Positions 56,401 through 64,000 of a DNA stretch of 64,000 nucleotides are shown piece after piece. Both the position numbers and the translations under genes were made by a program. The notes under the pieces were generated by a model that had not been told where the DNA came from, made no database searches, and saw only the letters and a list, made by a program, of their open reading frames with translations. Source of the DNA: Tetrapyrgos nigripes. Lineage: Eukaryota; Basidiomycota; Agaricomycetes; Agaricales; Campanellaceae. Location of the stretch: the NCBI GenBank assembly GCA_013368315.1, contig JAACJM010000005.1:1054001-1118000 (forward strand), given 5' to 3'. Numbering within the stretch: the stretch's first letter is position 1; every line of letters starts with the position of its first letter.

Positions 56401-57807
56401 AGCACTCCTCTCAAGGCTGCTGTTTTTCATGGCCATAAAGACATTGTAATGCTTTTGGTTGAGAAGGGGGCAGATGTAAATGCTCAGGGTGGTAAATATT
56501 GCACTCCTTTAGAGGTTGCTTTTACTAAGGGCTATGAAGACATTGTAAAGCTTTTGATTGAGAAGGGAGCAGATGTTAATGCTCAATGTGGTACATATGG
56601 CACTCCTCTCCAAGTTGCTTTATTTAAGAACAATAAAGAGATCGTAAAGCTTTTGCTTGAGAAAGGAGCAGATGTAAATGCTCAGGGTGGTGTATATGGC
56701 ACTCCTCTCCAGGCTGCTTCATTTAAGGGATATCAAGACATTGTAAAGCGTCTGCTTGAGAAAGGAGCAGATGTAAATGCTCAGTGTGGTGAATATGGCA
56801 CTCCTCTCCAGGCTGCTGTGGGAGAAGGATATAAAGACATTGCAAGGCTTCTACTGGAGAAAGGAGCAGATGTACATGCTCATGGTGGTAAATACAGCAC
56901 TCCTCTCCAGGCTGCTGTTTGTCATGGCCATAAAGACGTTGTAATGCTTTTGGTTGAGAAGGGAGCAGATGTAAATGCTCAAGGTGACAAATATGGCACT
57001 CCTCTCCAGACTGCATCATTTAAAGGCAATGAAGAGATTGTAAAGCTTTTGGTTGATAAGGGGGCAGATGTGAATGCTCAGGGTGGTGAATATGGCACTC
57101 CTCTCCAGGCTGCTCTCTATAAGGGCTATGAAGACATTGTAAAGCTTTTGGTTGAGAAGGGAGCAGATGTAAATGCTCAGTGTAGTGCATATGGCACTCC
57201 TCTACAGGCTGCTTTTACTAAGGGCTATGAAGACATTGTAAAGCTTTTGGTTGAGAAAGGAGCAGATGTAAATGCTCAGGGTGGCACATATGGCACACCT
57301 CTCCAGGCTGCTCTCTGCAGAGGCTATGAAGACATTGCAAGGCTTTTACTGGAGAAGGGAGCAAATGTAAATGCTCAAAGTGGTAAATATAGCAATGCTC
57401 TCCAGGCTGCTGTATATACAGGCTATGAACACTTTGCAAGGCTTTTGGTTGAGAAGGGAGCAGATGTAAATGCTCAGGGTGGCCAATATGGCAATGCTCT
57501 CCAGGCTGCTTCAGTTAAGGGACATGAAAACCTCGTAAGGCTTTTGCTTGAGAAGGGAGCAGATGTGAATGCTCAGGGTGGTGAATATGGCACTGCTCTC
57601 CAAGCAGCGTGTACTGTTCTATGGTCTGCAAAAGAATATTATCTTAACATAGTAGAGCTGTTACTTGACCATGGAGCAAATATCAATTCCCGAGGTGGGA
57701 AATATGGAGGCCCTATTTACACTGCTGCTCTTTGTGGCAATCAAGAAATATATGAACTCCTGCAGAGAAAGCAAGCACAATTCTACCCTATTTCACAGTA
57801 CTCCTAA
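53439..57807 (+). CDS. NOD-like receptor: N-rich head, NACHT NTPase, 22 ankyrin repeats
   Basis: Seven exons (53439-53499, 53562-53762, 53818-53856, 53921-54079, 54142-54166, 54222-54767, 54822-57807) join in phase to 1338 residues. N-terminus: basic MKRGIDNVNEQNKRKRQ, then an Asn/Gln-rich stretch with GRDVHMIMNNVQGDQRQTFN. Then VDKIKDWLKAPDPSANYNAA, the NACHT P-loop GKAGSGKTFLL (residues about 152-162), Walker B IYIVMDAFDECQ and a winged-helix part (LPENLEETYVKALLKTKKGH). From about residue 597 come 22 ankyrin repeats of 33 residues (GADVNAQGGKYGTPLQAA pattern) to near the C-terminus. Fungal NLRs of this kind act in non-self recognition and programmed cell death. The P-loop sits on a 25-nt micro-exon. 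The frame is intact, so it looks functional. The N-terminal effector type is not recognised. Confidence 0.92.
55583..57740 (+). repeat. ankyrin-coding tandem repeat with a 492-bp higher-order duplication
   Basis: About 22 units of 99 bases (one of 96, one of 117). Five-unit blocks 55977-56468 and 56469-56963 carry the same series of variants (YCTPLEVAFTKGYED, CGTYGTPLQV, GGVYGTPLQAASFKGYQ, CGEYGTPLQAAVGEGYKD, HAHG-KYSTPL) and nearly the same DNA. The first block lacks one Gly codon in its fifth unit. Confidence 0.92.
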
Positions 57808-58478
57808 GGAATCTTGAAATCTCTTGTCTTCTTCTCTATGATGAACCAGCAGACTATCAAATCTACTGTCCACTCTTCTGGAATACTGATATGTAGCTTT
57901 TCCCCTCTTTCACCTCAAATTGTCTTGTACTTACTTGTTTTGTCAAAATCTTACATGTCTCTAAATTTCATCAAAATCTGATCTGTCTCTGTTCCTGATT
58001 GCTTTCATCAATGATTACCTCCTTATGAAGCTTGTACTACACCGTAATAACTTGATAATTCATTATTTGTGAGTACAAAGAGGCAGGTCTCCTATCTGGT
58101 AAGTACGCTGCAACAGTCCATCAATGAACATGTACAACTGTAAAGCTCAATGCCTCATGAAATAATTTAAGACTACTTACCCAGGGGGAGGTAGACTGCA
58201 TATCCAGAGCATAGGAAGAGGAGGGGGATCTTGAGTCTGCCCTTGAAACAGTAAGTCAACTGACACATGTAAGCATGAAGCATGAAGCCCATTACGAGGC
58301 CCTAGTGGAAGGACTTGCCATAAGTGGAGCTGGGCAGTGAGTGGGACTGGAAGAAGCGAATGAGTGGGGCTTCTGGGTCACTCGTCCAAGATATCCGATG
58401 ACGAAGTTATTTCTGTCGTTGTGGGTATGGCGGTTCATTTGTACAAAAATATGTTTTCGGAGTCATTGAGGAGACTCG
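57808..58478. other. intergenic, no gene supported
   Basis: 3' flank of the NLR gene and A/T-rich DNA. TTACGAGGCCC is at 58292-58302. Confidence 0.4.
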
Positions 58479-58726
58479 CACGCCGAAAATACCAAAATAT
58501 CCACTCGACGGATAGGTATACGAAAAGGAGATACATCCGTAGTCTAGATAGAAGTCCAAATAGATTATGTGTCAGTAAGTTAGATATTTGAACAGAAACT
58601 TGATATATTCGGATGCCTTTCAGTACATTTGATGGATGAGCAGACACATTGCCTCTGTAGTACTGATATATCACAACTGAATGGGTTCTGATATATCCAT
58701 TCAACGGACAAATGAATTATTGGCAC
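58479..58726. mobile_element. MITE, CACGCC-end family, decayed copy
   Basis: Starts CACGCCGAAAATACCAAAAT, then matches the left arm of the 671-bp element (AGTTAGATATTTGAACAGAA, GATGCCTTT-AGTA-ATTTGAT). The right end, near ATTATTGGC at 58726, is strongly decayed, so the limit is approximate. Confidence 0.7.
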
Positions 58727-58787
58727 CCATATCAGGATGCCAGACTTAGGGTTATTAGGATATCCTAGGGTTTGAGTAGGGGTCTAT

Positions 58788-58975
58788 CCCAGGGGGGGTA
58801 GGGGAGGGGCAGGATTTGGGCAGGGGAGGGGCAGGATTTGGGCAGGGGAGGGGCAGGATTTGGGTAGGGGAGGGGCAGGATTTGGGTAGGGGAGGGGCAG
58901 GGGAGGGGCAGGGTTTGGGTAGAGGAAGGGGAGGATTTGGGCAGAGGAGGGGTAGGGGAGAGGGAGAGGAGAGAC
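58788..58975. repeat. minisatellite, GGGGAGGGGCAGGATTTGGG unit
   Basis: About eight units of 21-22 bases with a few short ones; strongly G-rich on the plus strand, with several G-runs of four that could form quadruplexes. Pro-rich frames on the minus strand are artefacts. Confidence 0.9.
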
Positions 58976-59078
58976 AGGAGAGAGATGTGTCTGCACTTAC
59001 CTTGATTGTATTTTTACTGCAGACTTTTTTCTGACATTGACTTACATTGATAGTATTTTTTTTTGTGAGATTGGAGTC

Positions 59079-59360
59079 CAACACGCAGCTGGACGCTCAA
59101 GTCGTTCATGCTGCATGCAGAGTACTTATATTGATAGGATTGAGATTTTGAGTAACACGCAGCTGGACGCTCAAGTCGTTCATGCTGCATGCAGAGTACT
59201 TATATTGATAGGATTGAGATTTTGAGTGACACGCAGCTGGACACTCAAGTTGTTCATGCTGCGTGCAGAGTACTTATATTGATAGGATTGAGATTTTGAG
59301 TGACACACAGCTGGATGCTCAAGTCGTCCATGCTGCGTGCAGAGTACTTACATCTGCATG
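59079..59360. repeat. 74-bp tandem repeat, four copies
   Basis: Unit begins ACGCAGCTGGACGCTCAAGT, continues CGTTCATGCTGC-TGCAGAG and ends in an A/T-rich ATTGATAGGATTGAGATTTT. Copies start near 59080, 59155, 59229 and 59303 with few changes. Confidence 0.9.
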
Positions 59361-59880
59361 AACTTCTTGGTTGTTCATGCCTTGTTCCTCTCATTCATCT
59401 GCGTGGACGACTAAGTCGTTCACGCCTTTTTACTCACATGAATCTGCGTGAACAACTTGGTCGTTCACGCAATTTTACTCTCATTTATTCTGTGTGAACG
59501 ACCTGGTTGTTCACGCCTTTTTCTTCTCATTAATTCTGCGTGAACGACTTGGTCGTTCACGCCTTGTTCCTCATTCATCTGCGTGGACGACTAAGTCATT
59601 CACACCTTTTTTCTCTTATGAATCTGAGTGAACGACTTGGTCATTCACGCAATTTTACTCTCATTTATTCTGTGTGAACAACCTGGTTGTTCACGCCTTT
59701 TTCTTCTCATTAATTCTGCGTGAACGACTTGGTCATTCACGCCTTGTTCCTCATTCATCTGCGTGGATGACCAAGTCGTTCACGCCTTTTTTCTCTTATG
59801 AATCTGCGTGAACGACTTGGTCGTTCACGCGATTTTACTCTCATTTATTCTGCGTGAACGACCAATCGTTCACGCTTTTT
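59361..59880. repeat. hairpin array, GTGAACGACTTGGTCGTTCAC units
   Basis: About nine units of 55-62 bases, each with the near-perfect hairpin GTGAACGAC-TTG-GTCGTTCAC, separated by ATTCTGCG and C/T-rich spacers (CTTTTTTCTCTTATGAATC and variants). Changes in one arm are often matched in the other (GTGAACAAC with GTTGTTCAC). Confidence 0.9.
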
Positions 59881-60510
59881 ATGCTCCTTGGGTGAAAGAG
59901 CACATAAGATGTCTGGTGCACAGACCAAGTCAGAACGCCTAGAGCGTTTGCTTGGTCCGTGCACATCTGTACGCCCAAAGCATCCATGAACGCTTTGGGC
60001 GTACAGATGCGGTGTGGGTGTTTCCTGTGCACTGACCAACCCAGAACACCCAAAGTGTTTGGTTGGTCCGTGCACACCTGTACGCTCAAAGCGTTCACTG
60101 ACGCTTTGGGCGTTCAGATGTCCTGTGGTTTCCTGTGCACGGACCAAGTCAAAACGCCCAAAGCGTTTGCTTGGTCTGTGCACATCTGTACGCCCAAAGC
60201 GTCCATGAACGCTTTGGGCGTACAAATGCGGTGTGGGTGTTTCCTGTGCACGGACCAACCCAGAACGCCCAAAGCGTTTGGTTGGTCCATGCACATCTGT
60301 ACGCTCAAAGCGTTCACCGACGCTTTGGGCGTTCAGATGTCCTGTGGTCCTGTGCACGGACCAAGTCAGAACGCCCAAAGCGTTTGCTTGGTCCGTGCAC
60401 ATCTGTACGCCCAAAACGTCCGTGAACGCTTTGGGCGTACAAATGTGGTGTGGATGTTTCCTGTGCACCGACCAACTCAGAACGCCAAAGCGTTTGGTTG
60501 GTCCTTAGAG
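59881..60510. repeat. hairpin array, 218-bp unit, about three copies
   Basis: Units start near 59916, 60135 and 60352. Each holds several long hairpins: GTGCACGGACCAAG with CTTGGTCCGTGCAC around a CCCAAAGCG core, and CTGTACGCCCAAAGCG with CGCTTTGGGCGTACAG. Frames on both strands give similar Arg/Pro/Cys-rich peptides because the array is palindromic; none is taken as a gene. Confidence 0.9.
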
Positions 60511-61618
60511 GGGGTAGACTCGGCGCGTTTGAACGTGTCCTCCTATACATAGGTTAGCTCCCTCTATGTATAGGTTGGCTCCCACAATGGACATCGGTGC
60601 TTTTTTCAAAGGTCCGCACACTGCTCGTCCCCTGCTCATCCGTTCGTCCTAAAAACTGCAGATTCGGATTTCCAGACCTCGAAAGCTGTGGGCGCTCCGG
60701 GCTCAGGTCCGGGGGAGCACTTTTTGGGGTACCTGGTCTGCAGGCCATTATGTCATCTTTTTCAGCGTTGTTTCACGATTATCTCAACAACCGCTGCTCT
60801 GTTTCCCTTAAAACTTGAAATTCGGACTCCTGGGGTTTGATACCATATCACTAAGTCCCCAACCCCAACCCCAATCCATACTCCTCCTGAGAAATCCTTG
60901 AAACTTGCTTTCACCCACACCCCAAAATCTATGACCACCTATGGGTACCAAGACGACAAGCGCCCCGCTCCAGCGGGGCGCCAAAATGTCCACTATGACC
61001 CCCCCTAACATATAAGCCAGCCCACAGGTCCATACAATGCGGAATTCTCAAACAACGTCTGTGCCTTCAAGTCGTTGCTGATTTTTGCCCCCCCAACCGT
61101 CAACCTCGTTTTGTGTCCCATTCCCAGCGGCGCCCACTCCTGGCGGGGCGTCATTACATTCCATTTGACAGCAGAAACTTGATGCTGCGCCCCATTACAG
61201 CACAGACCCTTCCTTTCACCCATACTCGACCAGTTCGCTCTTTTCTGTGTCAAAAATGTATCCCTCACGGACTATACCTAGACGACTTACGCGCAGTCTG
61301 CATGGGGTGCTAGTATCTTCCATTTCATCTACAGAAACAGGAAAACCATCCTCCAGGGCCATGCCTACAAGCCACTTCGACCTGGGCCTTAAAACTCCTC
61401 CCAACGCGTATTTTCCCACATGCAGTGAAAGCGGACTTAATGTTGTTTCTGCTACAGCCACTCAACCACCCACTAAACATCCTGAATTGACCACCATCTA
61501 TCCCCCTGCAAAGAGTGGAACAACACAAACTAGAGTTTAGTCATCGGTGGAGTAGGGTTTCGGGGGGCATATATATATTCTAATCATGAGAGGCATTCTT
61601 TAGCAGCCCCGACTTCAT
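60511..61618. other. unresolved region, no gene supported
   Basis: Two short hairpin/near-repeat GC blocks (GCGCCCCGCTCCAGCGGGGC-like at 60960 and AGCGGCGCCCACTCCTGGCG at 61128). Minus-strand frames at 61216-61461 (GGVLRPRSKWLVGMALEDGF) and 61005-61268 look mildly coding but have no domain and no clear start, so they are left uncalled. Confidence 0.35.
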
Positions 61619-62550
61619 CAGCATATGATGCATGCATCATACAGAATGCAACGCTGACAGCGGAGCATCCTGTATAATGCGGTGAACGCTCAAGTCGTCT
61701 TTGACCGACTTCAGCGTTCACGAAAATATCATAAATATAATCTTAATCTTCAGCCACCGAGAGAAAACAATTCATATGTACATGAATTCTCGATCGTTTT
61801 CCTTGAATAGTACACCATTTTAAGGCTATGGACTAGCGTTATAGACTGACCTATATACGTCGATAATATATATTAACTTTGGAATACACAGTCATCAATA
61901 TTGCTTTTGACTGTTTTTGCTTAATTAAAAATACTTCCAGTCCTCTAATGCACTGGTCCTATAAATAGGAAATGTAGGCATTACTTCAGGGCACTTTTCT
62001 GTGCAAACAAAACAACCTGTTTATGCGTAAAATTCTTTGTTTTCTTCAAATTTGTCAAAAAAATACATGAGAGGAACATTCACTTAGGACGCTCAAGTCG
62101 AGCATCCATACCTCCGCTGTCAGTGGAGCATGCATGCATGCATGCACAGAATGCAACGCTGATAGCGGAGCATCCTACAGTCACATAAATCTTACGGACG
62201 TTCTGAGCGTCCATAACTTTCACGGACACTAGCTTGCATATATATAGCTCCGCTCACAGCGTGAACGCTGAAGTCGGTCAAAGACGACTTGAGTGTTCAC
62301 CGCATTACACAGGATGCTCCGCTGTCAGCGTTGCATTCTGTATGATGCATGCATGATACAGAGTGCTCCGCTCACAGCGTAGCTAGCATTCTGTGTATGC
62401 ATGATACAGAATGCTCCGCCATCAGCGTTGCATTCTGTGTCTGCATGGATGAGAATGAACACGAATGGTATTAAATACATTCAGCTATTCATACATATAT
62501 AGAATAATGTGGACGCTGTGAGCGTAGTGAACGCTCACAGCGTCCCAAAC
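61619..62550. repeat. foldback region with inverted arms and hairpin words
   Basis: The stretch 61619-61722 returns in complement at 62258-62362 (GGTGAACGCTCAAGTCGTCT, TTTGACCGACTTCAGCGTTC, GGATGCTCCGCTGTCAGCGT). Further GCTCCGCT-AGCG and GCATGCATGCATGC words fill 62080-62430, and GAGCGTAGTGAACGCTC lies near 62520. The middle is A/T-rich and unrelated. Confidence 0.8.
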
Positions 62551-63431
62551 ACTCTATCCATAGACATAGGGGCTCATAGATGCTGACATAGACGTGATTT
62601 GCTTCTACCTGGCAAAAAGTCACATGAGGGGGAACTTTTTCTCTGACATGTGACTTTTTCTCCTGACAGTCAATCCCTAACACTGCGGGCGGCCATTGAT
62701 ATTTGCAGGCATTTTTATGGGGACTTAAATTACGAATTTTTCGCACGATTTCCGAGATGATAAAGGTCAAAGCATTTGCCGCCAAAATGCCGGCTTGAAA
62801 TAGAAAATATTTGTGTGACTATATTCTATACAAATATTTAGCCTACATGTCACAAAGAAAGTCCACCAAATACGGAACAATTTCCCTATACAGAAAAAAG
62901 CGGACTAAAAACGTATACTATTAGCACATAATTTGGTGAGAAAATGTCAAGTCTATTCATAAGTATTTCGACCACATGGCATTCGAAAAGGATTTCCCGA
63001 CGGTTTCCGAATGCAGTTAAATCAGGCATATTTGGAGGCATTTCTCACAGTATTAAACTCTACGTCTGCCGGCAAAAAAAAACCGGAACTTACTAAAAAT
63101 TTTTGGTCAGTTTTTCGGGTGGTCGAGAAAAAAGGAGTTTTTCATGGAGTTTTTGCGTCTCAGATATGTAGGTTCTCTGGCTCAGTATTTAGGGTACAAG
63201 ATGTATTGTTTTTGGCCCGATTTCTCGTCAAAAGATGAACAACGTTTTTAGTCCTTATTGCCCAATGCAAAGAGCTAAAAATTTTTGAACGGAAGTGTGC
63301 GGTCCAAAAACATTTTGTTTTTGGCGGATAGTTTCATCAAGTATTTCGCCAGGTTTTGCGAAAGGTAGGAAATTTCTGGTGTTTCGTTAGATTCATGGAG
63401 TTTTTGACAGCAATTTGCCCTACTAAAAGTT
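62551..63431. other. A/T-rich region, no gene supported
   Basis: Contains loosely repeated text (ATTTTTGGTCAGTTTTTCGGG and GGAGTTTTTGACAGC types around 63100 and 63400). No coding sequence recognised. Confidence 0.35.
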
Positions 63432-63674
63432 ATGTCACGGCCCACGGCCAGACGTCTCCGCAGTCCGTGCGCAGAACAAGCAGTCGATAGCGATGAGTGC
63501 GGGATAGTGGAGGAGCATGGAGGAGAAGTGGTTGAAGGGGAAGTGTGGAGGTGCAAAAAAGGATGGAGAGAGGTTAAAAGTGTTGAGAGGGAATTGAGGA
63601 AACTTGATAAAGCGTTGACAACGCTTGGGGAAAGGAGGACGGGGTTGCGAAAGGACGCTGACGATGGAACATAG
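63432..63674 (+). CDS. possible hypothetical gene or first exon
   Basis: ATG-started frame of 80 codons (MSRPTARRLRSPCAEQAVDS) with a charged, helical C-terminal half (KSVERELRKLDKALTTLGER) that could form a coiled coil. Stop at 63672. A donor-like GTACGT follows at 63679, beyond the stop. Not recognised; may continue differently or be chance. Confidence 0.25.
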   Translation: MSRPTARRLRSPCAEQAVDSDECGIVEEHGGEVVEGEVWRCKKGWREVKSVERELRKLDKALTTLGERRTGLRKDADDGT

Positions 63675-64000
63675 CCAAGGTACGTGCTGCGAAAGGGAAA
63701 TAGGAGAGACGGGGGTGATGAGAAGCAACGGTGAAGAGTGTCTTAAGCTTTCGTTTGAAACCGGTTACAAAGCTCCTTCAACGCAACGACGTCGAAACGA
63801 CTCTCCAAGTTTCACAACCTGACCTCTCGTCTTCCCGAAACTACGGCCCATCCCCATCCCCGTCACTGCACCTGCACCTGCACCCAGACCTAGTCCCACT
63901 CCGCATTCCCGAAACTACCATTTTTCGCTCGAGGCCACAGCTCTCCATCTCGTCTGTACCTTTAAGTAAGGGCGTTTCGAAGGAAGGACTCGTCGAGTAG
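63675..64000. other. window edge, no gene supported
   Basis: A plus-strand frame from 63731 to the edge is rich in Ser, Pro, Leu and His from a CACCTGCACCTGCACC repeat. No domain. Confidence 0.3.

Noticed and set aside
56723..57439. Minus-strand frames across the ankyrin array
   Set aside because: Antisense shadows of the repeats of the NLR gene.
59361..59880. CRISPR array
   Set aside because: Regular hairpin repeats, but spacers are alike and low in complexity, and the host is a eukaryote.
59845..60552. Overlapping frames of 200 codons on both strands
   Set aside because: By-product of a palindromic tandem array. The sense and antisense peptides resemble each other, which is not a property of genes.

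Overview
The window is nuclear DNA of a filamentous basidiomycete, most probably a mushroom-forming Agaricomycete. The signs are short GT-AG introns (about 45-90 nt) in nearly every gene, a DUF6699-type protein, an aryl-alcohol-oxidase-like GMC oxidoreductase, a mushroom-type tyrosinase, a NACHT-ankyrin NOD-like receptor, and a heavy load of Ty3/gypsy, Mutator-like and foldback elements. No rRNA, tRNA or CRISPR could be supported.

Layout. 1-18.6 kb is mostly single-copy: a single-pass membrane protein (+), a DUF6699 protein (+), a GMC oxidase (-), a small secreted protein (+) and a tyrosinase (-), separated by intergenic DNA with several MITEs. 18.7-24 kb is a GPI-anchored-type secreted protein gene split by a 4.4-kb Mutator-like element with a 13-bp target duplication. 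24-27.8 kb holds the 3' stub of a membrane-protein gene and a 671-bp foldback MITE. 27.8-36.5 kb is repeat DNA: a 5-kb palindrome built of four repeat blocks (A-B-C-D / D'-C'-B'-A') with a broken Mutator-like transposase in its centre, a 301-bp tandem repeat, and a third copy of blocks D and C. 36.5-51.6 kb is a nested retrotransposon: a plus-strand chromovirus (collagen-like Gag, Pol with chromodomain) whose gag is interrupted by a complete minus-strand gypsy element with 162-bp LTRs. Between the chromovirus pol and its probable 3' LTR lies an antisense, six-exon gene. 53.4-57.8 kb is a 1338-residue NLR with 22 ankyrin repeats. 58.5-62.6 kb is a second zone of hairpin-rich tandem arrays. The last 1.5 kb holds little that can be named.

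How parts relate. The oxidase and tyrosinase are extracellular or phenol-oxidising enzymes typical of wood- and litter-decay fungi, but nothing shows that they form one pathway. The NLR is a likely self/non-self or immune receptor. The strongest unexpected signals are (i) complete -1 frameshift signals (slippery heptamer, 6-nt spacer, 8-9 bp stem) at the gag/pol overlap of both unrelated gypsy elements, (ii) the intron-bearing antisense gene inside the chromovirus, (iii) arrays in distant places all made of short hairpins with 3-nt TTG/CGA loops, and (iv) an 11-bp word, GGGCCTCGTAA, found eight times across the window.
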